In this document: piece by piece, positions 15,761 to 24,321 of the stretch
How the letters are laid out: each line of letters begins with the position of its first letter
Numbering within the stretch: the stretch's first letter is position 1
Source: Salinivirgaceae bacterium
GTDB lineage: Bacteria > Bacteroidota > Bacteroidia > Bacteroidales > SZUA-534
NCBI GenBank assembly: GCA_017645945.1
Contig: JAGCNL010000011.1
Span: forward strand, 1-64,000
Direction of reading: 5' to 3'
DNA: 64,000 bases
Program-made: the position numbers and the translations under genes
Notes under the pieces: generated by a model
Told to the model about the DNA's origin: nothing
Seen by the model: the letters and a program-made list of their open reading frames with translations, nothing else
The model's database searches: none

Positions 15761-17920
15761 ATGAAAGTGTATCAACCTAACGAGATTAAGAATCTCTCCT
15801 TAATTGGTGCGGCCGGCTCCGGGAAAACCACTCTGGCCGAAGCAATGATGTTTGAGGCCGGAGTGATATCACGCCGCGGCGACATCGAAAGTCAAAACAC
15901 AGTGTCGGACTACAACGCCATCGAGCACGAGCAGGGGCGCTCAGTCTATTCAACAGTTCTGCACGTCGAGTTCAACAACAAGAAGTTGAACATCATCGAC
16001 ACTCCGGGACTCGACGACTTTGTGGGCGGAGTAATTTCATCGCTCGCCGTAACCGATGCCGCAATTATGGTCATCAACTCGTCGAAGGGTGTTGAGGTGG
16101 GCACGCAAACCATTTCGCGCCACTGCAACCGCCTGAACACGTCGATGCTGATTGCCGTTAACCAACTCGACCACGAAAAGGCAAATTTCGACAAGACTAT
16201 TGAGGAGCTCCACGCTCTCTACGGCAACAAGGTTGCCATTGTGCAGTACCCAATCAACCCAGGCACGGGCTACAACGAGATGGTTGACGTGCTGAAGATG
16301 AAGATGTACCGCTGGAAACCCGAAGGCGGTGTTCCGGAAGTGCTTGACATCCCAGCCGACCAAATGGATAAGGCAAAAGACCTGAACGCAAAACTGATTG
16401 AGGCCGCCGCCGAAAACGACGACACTCTGATGGAGAAATTCTTTGAGGAAGGCTCGCTCGACGAGGACCAGATGCGCGCCGGAATCCGCGCTGGAATTAT
16501 CAGCCGCGGAATGTTCCCGGTATTCTGCGTAGCAGGTAAGAAAGATATGGGCATCCGCCGTATGATGGAGTTTGTGGGCAATGTGGCTCCAAACCCGACA
16601 GAAATGCCCGCTCCTGTCAACTCTGAAGGCAACGAGGTTAAATGCGACCCGAACGGCAAGACATCTGTCTTCATCTTCAAGACAACAGTTGAGGAGCACG
16701 TTGGTGAGGTTCTTTATTTCAAGGTAATGTCTGGAAAGATTACCGAGGGTATGGACCTTGTGAACACCAACAAGAACGCCAAAGAGCGTCTGTCGCAGTT
16801 CTTCTCGCCTGCAGGCAAGAACCGCGAGAAACTTACCGAAATGGTGGCAGGCGATATTGGCGCAATGGTGAAACTGAAAGAAACAAAAACCAATCATACG
16901 CTGAACGACAAGGATTTAGACTGGACTTATCCTGCAATCCAAATGCCCGACCCGCGTTTCCGCACAGCCATCAAACCAGTGGATGCATCGGAAGAGGAGA
17001 AATTGGGCGACCTGCTCGTCCGCAAGTCACAAGAAGACCCGAGCATTGTTGTCGAATACTCTAAAGAGCTGAAACAGACCATCGTTTACGGACAGGGTGA
17101 GTTCCACATCAACTCGCTTAAATGGCAGTTGGAGAACCTGCACGGCTTAAAAGTGCAGTTCATCGACCCGAAGATTCCGTACCGCGAGACCATCACCAAA
17201 GCTGCACAGGCCGACTATCGCCACAAGAAACAATCAGGTGGTGCCGGACAGTTTGGCGAGGTTCATATGATTATCGAGCCGTACACCGAAGGAATGCCCG
17301 CACCATCGACCTACAAGATTGACGGCAAAGACTGGTCGGTCAGCCTTCGCGGAACCGAGGAAATCAGCCTGCCGTGGGGCGGAAAACTCATCTACTGCAA
17401 CTGTATTGTAGGTGGCGCCATCGAGGCAAGATTTATGCCGGCCATCCAAAAAGGTATTATGGAGAAGATGGAGGAAGGCCCGCTGACAGGTTCGTACGCA
17501 CGCGACATCCGCGTCTGCATCTATGATGGTAAAATGCACCCGGTTGACTCGAACGAAATCTCGTTCAAACTTGCCGGACGCAACGCTTTCAGCCAGGCAT
17601 TCAAGGCCGCCGGTCCGAAGATTATGGAGCCGATTTACGATGTTGAGGTACTTGTGCCTTCAGAGTATATGGGTGACGTGATGAGCGACCTGCAAGGACG
17701 CCGCGCCATGATTATGGGTATGAGCAGCGAATCGGGCTACGAGAAACTGCAGGCCCGCGTTCCGCTGGCTGAGTTGAACAAGTACTCAACTTCGTTGAGC
17801 TCACTCACATCAGGTAGCGCAACCTACACAATGAAATTCGCCGAGTACGCACAAGTTCCGAGCGATGTTCAGGACAAACTGCTCAAAGCCTACGAGGCCG
17901 AACACAAAGAGGAAGAATAG
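15761..17920 (+). CDS. fusA2: EF-G paralogue (EF-G2 type) lacking the catalytic histidine
   Basis: A 719-residue protein with all five elongation factor G domains. The G domain is divergent: the P-loop is GAAGSGKTT (16-24); DTPG is followed by L84 where EF-G has the catalytic His; the G4 motif is NQLD (134-137) rather than NKxD; and the usual RGIT of switch I is QGRS. C-terminal domains III-V are well conserved (QSGGAGQFGEV, RNAFSQAFKAAGPKIMEPIY). In Bacteroides thetaiotaomicron an EF-G paralogue lacking GTPase activity (EF-G2, fusA2) supports translation during starvation and gut colonisation. This gene fits that class. It is transcribed alone with a strong terminator. Confidence 0.88.
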   Translation: MKVYQPNEIKNLSLIGAAGSGKTTLAEAMMFEAGVISRRGDIESQNTVSDYNAIEHEQGRSVYSTVLHVEFNNKKLNIIDTPGLDDFVGGVISSLAVTDAAIMVINSSKGVEVGTQTISRHCNRLNTSMLIAVNQLDHEKANFDKTIEELHALYGNKVAIVQYPINPGTGYNEMVDVLKMKMYRWKPEGGVPEVLDIPADQMDKAKDLNAKLIEAAAENDDTLMEKFFEEGSLDEDQMRAGIRAGIISRGMFPVFCVAGKKDMGIRRMMEFVGNVAPNPTEMPAPVNSEGNEVKCDPNGKTSVFIFKTTVEEHVGEVLYFKVMSGKITEGMDLVNTNKNAKERLSQFFSPAGKNREKLTEMVAGDIGAMVKLKETKTNHTLNDKDLDWTYPAIQMPDPRFRTAIKPVDASEEEKLGDLLVRKSQEDPSIVVEYSKELKQTIVYGQGEFHINSLKWQLENLHGLKVQFIDPKIPYRETITKAAQADYRHKKQSGGAGQFGEVHMIIEPYTEGMPAPSTYKIDGKDWSVSLRGTEEISLPWGGKLIYCNCIVGGAIEARFMPAIQKGIMEKMEEGPLTGSYARDIRVCIYDGKMHPVDSNEISFKLAGRNAFSQAFKAAGPKIMEPIYDVEVLVPSEYMGDVMSDLQGRRAMIMGMSSESGYEKLQARVPLAELNKYSTSLSSLTSGSATYTMKFAEYAQVPSDVQDKLLKAYEAEHKEEE

Positions 17921-17941
17921 GTTTTCATTGTTTTTTATGGG

Positions 17942-17975
17942 AAGCCCTGCCGCATACTGCGGCGGGGCTTTTTTA
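17942..17975 (+). terminator. Intrinsic terminator of the EF-G2-like gene
   Basis: AAGCCCTGCCGC pairs with GCGGCGGGGCTT (one G-T pair) with a 5-nt loop and is followed by TTTTTT. Confidence 0.88.
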
Positions 17976-17990
17976 TGCAACCACTGCAAA

Positions 17991-18021
17991 TAAAAATGCT
18001 CCAAGCCTAAAGGCAAGGAGC
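17991..18021 (-). terminator. Terminator of the small lipoprotein gene
   Basis: GCTCC (17998-18002) pairs with GGAGC (18017-18021), with an inner GCC/GGC. On the minus strand it is followed by ATTTTTA. Confidence 0.7.
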
Positions 18022-18048
18022 GTTGTTCAAAATGGCATATTCTTTATT

Positions 18049-18480
18049 TCAGTCTGCAGTGGTAAGAATTATGACCAATCCTAATACTCCGAATAATAAT
18101 AGGCTGGCAATTGTTTTGGGTTTATCATAATACATTTCTTCTTTTTTATCATCTGTCGTAACATTATAGCATATCTTATTCTCATCAACAAAGATGCAGG
18201 TTTGCTTCTTTGATTCAGTAAGATCAATTGAATTGGAGGCAGAATAACCTTGTTGACTTTTTACTTCATATATTAATATTTCGCCATTTTTACCATCAGG
18301 AGTTGTTCTATCTGGTGGACCGAGCAACACTATTATGTCTGCATAACTTTTACCATTCAGTTTTGCATTGTAATCATCTTGTAGCGATACATATTTTGTT
18401 GAGTAACAAGATGCTAATATGATAGAGCAAGAGAGTAGCAAACAAATGCTCTTGAACGTTTTAGATTTAATGGTTAGCAT
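18049..18480 (-). CDS. Small lipoprotein, BamE/SmpA-like core
   Basis: A 143-residue protein with a lipoprotein signal peptide and a lipobox ending LASC (C25). The middle contains GKSYADIIVLLGPPDRTTPDG, resembling the GxxxxxVxxxLGxP motif of BamE/SmpA-like and other outer-membrane small lipoproteins. A hydrophobic segment sits unusually at the C-terminus (about 122-140), so both ends could be membrane-bound. The start is ATG 18480. Function is unknown. Confidence 0.75.
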   Translation of the reverse strand: MLTIKSKTFKSICLLLSCSIILASCYSTKYVSLQDDYNAKLNGKSYADIIVLLGPPDRTTPDGKNGEILIYEVKSQQGYSASNSIDLTESKKQTCIFVDENKICYNVTTDDKKEEMYYDKPKTIASLLLFGVLGLVIILTTAD

Positions 18481-18532
18481 AGTCAATGTTTAAATATTAC
18501 AAAAATAGACATAATCACCTCATTCGCAACAC

Positions 18533-18565
18533 AAAAAACGCTCCAAACCATAAGTAAGGAGCGTT
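18533..18565 (-). terminator. Terminator of ilvE
   Basis: AACGCTCC (18537-18544) pairs with GGAGCGTT (18558-18565). On the minus strand it is followed by six T. Confidence 0.85.
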
Positions 18566-18588
18566 TCCGTAAACAATCTAAATCTTTA

Positions 18589-19611
18589 TTATCCAATAAC
18601 CACGCGAGTCCAGTTGTGCTTGTCAGGCTCTGTGCCGTATTGGATGCCGCGCAGTAAGTTGTAGAGCTTCGTCGAAACCGGACCGGGTTTGCCGTCCTTC
18701 GAGAAGACGAAAGTCTTCTTCTGCTCAAGGTCATCAATCTTCGAGATTGGCGAGATAACGGCTGCTGTTCCGCAAGCTCCTGCCTCCTCGAATGTTGCCA
18801 ATTCCTCTTCAGGAATCTGGCGGCGCTCAACCGTCATTCCAAGGTCCTCAGCAAGCTGCATAAGGCTCTTGTTGGTGATTGACGGCAGAATCGAACTTGA
18901 TTTCGGTGTCACGTAAGTGTTGTTCTTGATACCGAAGAAGTTAGCGGCACCGCACTCGTCCATATATTTCTTCTCTTTTGCGTCGAGATAGAACTCGCAG
19001 GCATAACCCAGATCGTGAGCCATTTTGTTGGCGCGCAAGCTGGCTGCGTAGTTACCACCAACCTTGTAGATACCAGTGCCGAGCGGAGCCGAACGGTCGA
19101 ACTCGCGGATGATGACGTATGGATTGCAAGCAAATCCGCCCTTGAAGTACGGACCTACCGGCGTAGCAAAAATCAGGAACAGATATTCCGATGCAGGATG
19201 AACACCCACTTGTGCGCTTATGCCGACAAGCAGCGGACGCAGATAGAGAGTGGCGCCAGTCTCGTAAGGCGGAATGAAACGCTCATTGAGGCGGACCACC
19301 ATATCAATCATCTCGTTGAATTTTTCAGTCGAAATTTCGGGCATCAAAATGCCACGGCAGGTCGATTGCAGACGGGCTGCGTTCTCATCAGAACGGAAGA
19401 CTCGCACCTTGCCATCAGGGCAACGGTATGCCTTCAAGCCTTCAAAGGCTTCCTGTCCGTAGTGTAGGCAGGTGGCAGCCATGTGCATCGGGATTGTCTC
19501 TTCGGAGCAAACTTCAATTTCGCCCCATTTGCCGTCGCGATAATAGCAACGGACATTGTAGTCAGTCTTTCTGTAGCCAAATCCTATGTTGGCCCAATCA
19601 ATGTTTTCCAT
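18589..19611 (-). CDS. ilvE: Branched-chain amino acid aminotransferase
   Basis: A 340-residue PLP fold-type IV aminotransferase that interconverts Val, Leu and Ile with their 2-oxo acids. Family features are HYGQEAFEGLKAY, YLRPLLVG, the PLP-lysine region GIYKVGGNYAASLRAN, and YMDECGAANFFGIK. ATG 19611 gives the normal N-terminus (MENIDWANIGFGY). It is monocistronic, with its own promoter and terminator. Confidence 0.96.
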   Translation of the reverse strand: MENIDWANIGFGYRKTDYNVRCYYRDGKWGEIEVCSEETIPMHMAATCLHYGQEAFEGLKAYRCPDGKVRVFRSDENAARLQSTCRGILMPEISTEKFNEMIDMVVRLNERFIPPYETGATLYLRPLLVGISAQVGVHPASEYLFLIFATPVGPYFKGGFACNPYVIIREFDRSAPLGTGIYKVGGNYAASLRANKMAHDLGYACEFYLDAKEKKYMDECGAANFFGIKNNTYVTPKSSSILPSITNKSLMQLAEDLGMTVERRQIPEEELATFEEAGACGTAAVISPISKIDDLEQKKTFVFSKDGKPGPVSTKLYNLLRGIQYGTEPDKHNWTRVVIG

Positions 19612-19636
19612 AACACTTATCTTTTCAAAAAACAAC

Positions 19637-19667
19637 CAAAGGTAATGATAGAATTGTAACACGCAAT
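19637..19667 (-). promoter_or_regulatory. Promoter of ilvE
   Basis: On the minus strand TACCTTTG (19637-19644) is an exact -7 box, and ATTG (19664-19667) sits 19 bp upstream as an imperfect -33 element. The -7 box ends 25 bp before the ATG. Confidence 0.6.
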
Positions 19668-19698
19668 TGATTTTTTTCAAGAAAACAATCGCATATCA

Positions 19699-19730
19699 TT
19701 TGCCAATGAGATTCTAACACAATAAATTTG
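19699..19730 (+). promoter_or_regulatory. Promoter of the thrH-patatin unit
   Basis: TTTG (19699-19702), a 20-bp gap and TAAATTTG (19723-19730) form a perfect Bacteroidota vegetative promoter, 43 bp before the thrH ATG. Confidence 0.75.
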
Positions 19731-19773
19731 CGTTTTAGCAACATATTGCAAACAAAACTATAAAATATTGACT

Positions 19774-20379
19774 ATGTGGATTGTATGCGCTGATTTGGAG
19801 GGTGTTTTCGTGCCAGAGGTCTGGATTAATTTTGCGAAAAAAACAGGCATCGACGCACTGAAACTCACCACCCGCGACATTAAAGACTACGACGAGCTGA
19901 TGCGTTACCGGCTCAAGATTCTCGACGAACACAATCTGAAAATACAAGATATTCAGGAAGTTATCGCCACCATGAAGCCGCTCGACGGCGCACTCGAATT
20001 CACACGCTGGCTGCGCAAGGTGACACGGTTTGCCATCGTGTCGGACACTTTTGTGGAGTTTGCCAAGCCACTGATGGAGCAGCTTGAGAATCCGTTCCTG
20101 CTCTGCCACTCGCTCGAGATTGACGAGACCGGCCGCGTGGTTGATTACAAACTTCGCCAGCCCGACCCGAAACGCCGCACCGTGGAGGCCTTCCAGAGCT
20201 TGAAATACAAGGTTTTGGCCTTCGGCGACTCATACAACGACATTCCGATGGTTGAATCGGCCGATGTGGGCATTCTCTATTGTCCGCCCGACAACGTGGT
20301 GCGCGACTACCCGCAATTCCCTGTGGCGCGTAACCTGCAGGAACTGAAGGCGTTGATTGAAAAATACGTCTGCGAATAG
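19774..20379 (+). CDS. thrH: ThrH-type phosphoserine phosphatase / homoserine phosphotransferase
   Basis: A 201-residue HAD-superfamily enzyme. It has the ThrH form of motif I (CADLEGVFVPEVWI, DLEGV instead of DxDGT), motif II Ser in FAIVSDTFVEF, and motif III GDSYNDIPM. ThrH removes phosphate from phosphoserine and can pass it to homoserine, so it may supply the last step of serine synthesis here. I chose ATG 19774 over an in-frame TTG at 19768. The patatin-like gene starts 33 bp downstream. Confidence 0.92.
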   Translation: MWIVCADLEGVFVPEVWINFAKKTGIDALKLTTRDIKDYDELMRYRLKILDEHNLKIQDIQEVIATMKPLDGALEFTRWLRKVTRFAIVSDTFVEFAKPLMEQLENPFLLCHSLEIDETGRVVDYKLRQPDPKRRTVEAFQSLKYKVLAFGDSYNDIPMVESADVGILYCPPDNVVRDYPQFPVARNLQELKALIEKYVCE

Positions 20380-20412
20380 TGCTTAAACCTGTGCAAATAA
20401 CCACCATTCGCC

Positions 20413-22722
20413 ATGAAAAGATTGCTCCTGACAATCATTTTAGCCCTATCGACCGTTGTGCAACTCAGCGCACAATCGGTTGGAGTGGTGCTGAGTGGTG
20501 GCGGAGCTAAGGGTCTGGCACACATCGGACTCCTTAAAGCATTGGAGGAGAACGGAATACCAATTGATTACATCTGCGGCACATCAATGGGTGCCATCAT
20601 CGGGTCGCTCTACGCCATCGGCTACACGCCCGACGAGATGTCAGAGTTTCTGAGCTCCGACGACTTCCTCACATGGTCGAAAGGCGTGATAAGCCTCGAG
20701 GAGCAATACTACTACAAGACAAAAAGCAGCAGTGCCGACTGGATAAGCATCGGACTGAGGCGAGAGGGCTCGTCGCTGAACCCCATTCTGCCCACAAACA
20801 TCATCGACCCTGAGCAGATGGACTTCCGTTTCATGCAGATGTACGCTCAAGGCTCGGCGCGCGCCGAATACGACTTCAGCAAGCTGCTTGTGCCGTTTTT
20901 CTGTGTGGCGTCTGACGTGCACGGCAACAAACCTGTGGTGTTCACCAAAGGCAATCTGGCGCAAGCCGTCAGAGCCTCAATGACGTTCCCTGGCTATTTC
21001 CGCCCGCTGATGGTTGACAGCGTTCTGCTCTTCGACGGCGGAATGCAGAACAACTTCCCTGCCGACCTGCTCGACCAGATGTACCACCCCGATGTGATTA
21101 TCGGGTGTACCGTGACCGAAAACCCCGAAAAACCAACTTACGACGATGTCTATCTGCTTTTGATTAACATGTTTATGAAGAAGTCGAATTTCTCGATTCC
21201 CGGCAAGGGCATAATGATTGCGCCCAAACTCAGCCAGTATGGAATCATGGATTTCGACCAAATCGACGAGATTGAGGAGATTGGCTATAACACCACAAAC
21301 ACCAAGCTCGACTCGATAAAAATGCTTGTGAGCCGCCGCGTCAGCCCCGACTCGGTGGCGCAGAAACGCAAGGCCTTCACTGATGGTTTCAAGGATATGG
21401 TTTTCAGCGATGTGGTGGTTGAGGGAGTGAACGATTTGGCTGCCGGTTATGTGGAGCAGAGCATCAAGCGAGGCCGCGATACGTTCAACTTCAAGGCTCT
21501 CGAAAATTCATACTTTAAATTGATGTCGGACAAGATTATACAGAACATCTATCCGCAGGCGGTGCTCAATCCGGAGACTGGCCATTTCGACCTCCACCTG
21601 AACGTGTCGGCAAAAAATGCCCTCACAGTGAAATTTGGCGGCAACCTGTCGTCGGGTAACCGAAGTTTTGGGCAGATTGGAGCCGAATATGTGTTCATGA
21701 ACCGCAACATCTGCACCTTGTCAGGAAGCATCACGGCTGGGCAGTTCTACAGCTCGGCCGATGGATTTTTCCGCCTCGATATGTCGCCACGCAATGTGGT
21801 GAAGATGGTGCCGCCGTTTTTTGTCGATTTCAGGGCTTCATACAACCGCTGGAACTACTTCAAGACAAGCAGCGAGCTCTTTTTCGACAGTGAGGCTCTG
21901 TCGCAGGTGATACAAACCGATAAATACATCGGAGTTGACCTTGGCGGCCCCTCCGGCACTCGAGGCATTCTGACTACCGGAGCCGCCTTTGGAATCAAGT
22001 ATTACAACTATTTCCAATCGACCAACATCACAAAAAGCGATGACGCCGACGAGACAAGCATGAACTATGGCGTTTTCAAACTTGGTTACGAATTTAATTT
22101 GCTGAATTTCAAACAGTATGCGAACAAGGGTCGGTTCCTGATGCTGCAAGGAAGCTACATTCTGGGCGAGGAGGAATACAGCCCCGGCTCAACCGCCAAA
22201 CCATTCGAGGATGCCAAAAAAGCTTCGGTTTTCAGAGACTGGTTCAACTTTAAATTGCACGCTATCAGATATTTTGAGATGGGAAGGCATTTCAGTCTTG
22301 GTAGCCAGCTTGTGTTCAACATCAACAACAAGACTGAATTCTCGAACAGCATCTCATCGCTGCTTTCGGCTTATGCTTACGACCCGTTCCCGCAGTGCCA
22401 GTCGCAGATTCTGGAGAAATACCGTGCAAATCAGTTCGTCGGATTTGGCCTTATGCCCATTATCAATTTCACGGAGAAGGTGCAGCTGCGGACAGAATTC
22501 CATGTTTTCATGCCGTACCGCTACCTGCTGACATCAAGCTACGCCCCGACATACAGCGAGAAGTATCCTACTCCGCGTTTCATGGGGCAGGAGGCTTTGG
22601 TTTGGCAAACTCCTATCGGACCGCTCGCAATAACGGCCAATTACTACTACAAGGAGGAGAAGCCGTTCCGTTTTCAGGTGAATTTGGGCTACCTGCTCTT
22701 CAACCGCAAAGGCACGGATTGA
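20413..22722 (+). CDS. Patatin-like phospholipase fused to outer-membrane barrel
   Basis: A 769-residue protein with a signal peptide cleaved near residue 20 (VVQLSAQ). The patatin domain (about 22-260) has the oxyanion loop GGGAKG (29-34), nucleophile S58 in GTSMG and the catalytic D208 in DGG. A POTRA-like linker region follows, then a barrel-like C-terminus (about 410-769) with many alternating aromatic strands, ending RFQVNLGYLLFNRKG. This is the layout of patatin-Omp85 (type Vd-like) proteins such as PlpD. In Bacteroidota the enzyme is expected to sit at the outer membrane; its substrate is unknown. It is probably cotranscribed with thrH. Confidence 0.9.
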   Translation: MKRLLLTIILALSTVVQLSAQSVGVVLSGGGAKGLAHIGLLKALEENGIPIDYICGTSMGAIIGSLYAIGYTPDEMSEFLSSDDFLTWSKGVISLEEQYYYKTKSSSADWISIGLRREGSSLNPILPTNIIDPEQMDFRFMQMYAQGSARAEYDFSKLLVPFFCVASDVHGNKPVVFTKGNLAQAVRASMTFPGYFRPLMVDSVLLFDGGMQNNFPADLLDQMYHPDVIIGCTVTENPEKPTYDDVYLLLINMFMKKSNFSIPGKGIMIAPKLSQYGIMDFDQIDEIEEIGYNTTNTKLDSIKMLVSRRVSPDSVAQKRKAFTDGFKDMVFSDVVVEGVNDLAAGYVEQSIKRGRDTFNFKALENSYFKLMSDKIIQNIYPQAVLNPETGHFDLHLNVSAKNALTVKFGGNLSSGNRSFGQIGAEYVFMNRNICTLSGSITAGQFYSSADGFFRLDMSPRNVVKMVPPFFVDFRASYNRWNYFKTSSELFFDSEALSQVIQTDKYIGVDLGGPSGTRGILTTGAAFGIKYYNYFQSTNITKSDDADETSMNYGVFKLGYEFNLLNFKQYANKGRFLMLQGSYILGEEEYSPGSTAKPFEDAKKASVFRDWFNFKLHAIRYFEMGRHFSLGSQLVFNINNKTEFSNSISSLLSAYAYDPFPQCQSQILEKYRANQFVGFGLMPIINFTEKVQLRTEFHVFMPYRYLLTSSYAPTYSEKYPTPRFMGQEALVWQTPIGPLAITANYYYKEEKPFRFQVNLGYLLFNRKGTD

Positions 22723-22761
22723 TGAGCGCCGGATTTGATCACAAATCCAACACCCCGACTC

Positions 22762-24138
22762 CTATTTGTTGACTTTTAATCCGTTTATAATAAGATTGTT
22801 ACCCGCAAGCGACGGCGTTCCGCCCAAATATTTGAACGGGAGCTTTCTATGCGCTGCTTTGGCAGTAAGCGGCAGACCATTGATGCGGTCGAGTGCGGCA
22901 GCAATCATCGGGTCGTCGGGGCAACCGAGCGGATAACCCAAATATAAACCGTCATCCTCAACATAAATGTCAGGAACCAGGCCATCGACGAAATCAGTAT
23001 AACCAACGGCGTTCGCATATTTCATCACAATCGGAGCTATCGCCCAATTTTCAAGGTCTGCATACTCCTTATCCTCGCTGTCGAAGACAATCATGCCTGT
23101 ATATTTTCCGTATGTGTACTCACCCACAAGAGTGACATTCATATAAGGCTTCAATCCAACTGTGACAAGCTCGCTTGCCGACGCAGTGCCACTGGTACCA
23201 AGAACATACAGATTCTCAATGTCGGCATTATGGCTGTTGTCAGGAAAACGGTAGAGATTTTCGTCTTCATAACCGCGGAAAGCATTTGTCAGTAAATCGT
23301 TGTAAATGAATGAAACAAGCACTTCATGATTGTTGACCACATTAGCCGGGGCAATGGCCGATGCCAGGTGCCCGGCAGCATCAATTGAGCCACCGCCATT
23401 GTAACGCAGGTCGAGAATCATATCTTTGACTCCGGCAGCCTTGAATCGGTCGAAAACGGCATCCATCGACGGAATATACTTATCGCCTGTGGTGAAGGCC
23501 AGATAGGCGTAATAGCCCACGGGCTTGTTGCCGACATAATAGATGGTGTCGAAAGCGGACGGGTCGGCCTCAATTCTTTCAGCTGACATGGTCAGTTCAA
23601 CACCGTTCAGGTCAAGAGTATTGCTGACAGGGTCGTAAACACCAAGACTGTATGTCGAGTTTTGAAGAGTATAAAGTTCAATATAGTTGTCAGGCGTCAG
23701 CGGAGTGCCGTTGATGTCGAGAATAATGTCGCCACGTTTAAGACCGGCACGCTCAGCAGGAGTGTTCGGATAGACATGTTGAACAATAATCAGCACATAT
23801 TTTCCGCCTTCATCGTAGAGCTGGAACTGAGGCGAGTAGCCCATTGAGTACGGAGTGCCCTCAAGGTCGTCTTCAAGAGCCTCCGAGTCATTAGAAATGT
23901 ACGACCAGATATCGACCTCATTGGGTTTGTAAAGCAAGTTCTCGAAAAATTTATCGGGCGACTGCTTGAAATCGAGCTTGCGACGCGCCGGCATATTTCT
24001 GTTCCACAGATAATAAATATCCATTATATCATAGATGCACTGGTTGATTGGCTCATTTTTGGAATCGTCTTCTTTCTCTTTCTTGCAAGCGCCAAAAAGC
24101 ATTGATATGGCGCAGAGCGATATTAACAATCGTTTCAT
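22762..24138 (-). CDS. S41-family (C-terminal processing) protease lipoprotein with PDZ domain
   Basis: A 458-residue protein with a lipobox ending FGAC (C18) and a charged Lys/Glu/Asp linker. The PDZ domain (about 100-190) contains NTPAERAGLKRGDIILDINGT. The S41 domain (about 200-410) has DLRYNGGG, catalytic S320 in SGTASASEL and K345 in GEYTYGK, spaced 25 residues as in E. coli Prc (S430/K455). It is therefore likely an active envelope protease. The start is ATG 24138. It converges with the patatin gene; no terminator was found between them. Confidence 0.92.
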   Translation of the reverse strand: MKRLLISLCAISMLFGACKKEKEDDSKNEPINQCIYDIMDIYYLWNRNMPARRKLDFKQSPDKFFENLLYKPNEVDIWSYISNDSEALEDDLEGTPYSMGYSPQFQLYDEGGKYVLIIVQHVYPNTPAERAGLKRGDIILDINGTPLTPDNYIELYTLQNSTYSLGVYDPVSNTLDLNGVELTMSAERIEADPSAFDTIYYVGNKPVGYYAYLAFTTGDKYIPSMDAVFDRFKAAGVKDMILDLRYNGGGSIDAAGHLASAIAPANVVNNHEVLVSFIYNDLLTNAFRGYEDENLYRFPDNSHNADIENLYVLGTSGTASASELVTVGLKPYMNVTLVGEYTYGKYTGMIVFDSEDKEYADLENWAIAPIVMKYANAVGYTDFVDGLVPDIYVEDDGLYLGYPLGCPDDPMIAAALDRINGLPLTAKAAHRKLPFKYLGGTPSLAGNNLIINGLKVNK

Positions 24139-24282
24139 ATTCAATTATTTGTTGTGTTTCTTGTGTAGGCTCCCTCTCGAGCCTTGTTTTTTCGACTGCA
24201 ATTATAATCTTTTACAACGTGCTTTCGAAAGATTTGTGCCTGGTTTTTTGAGCTCCGCCCGCTTAGATTAAAACTAAATATA

Positions 24283-24290
24283 TAAGTTTG
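24283..24290 (+). promoter_or_regulatory. -7 promoter box of the methyltransferase gene
   Basis: TAAGTTTG matches TAnnTTTG exactly, 31 bp before the ATG. No -33 element is found at the right distance. Confidence 0.45.
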
Positions 24291-24321
24291 CAATCAAGTT
24301 TATTATTCCGTTTGAGGTATC

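Noticed and set aside
16037-16897. 286-codon minus-strand frame within the EF-G2 gene
   Set aside because: It is antisense to a conserved gene and has a composition typical of mirror frames.
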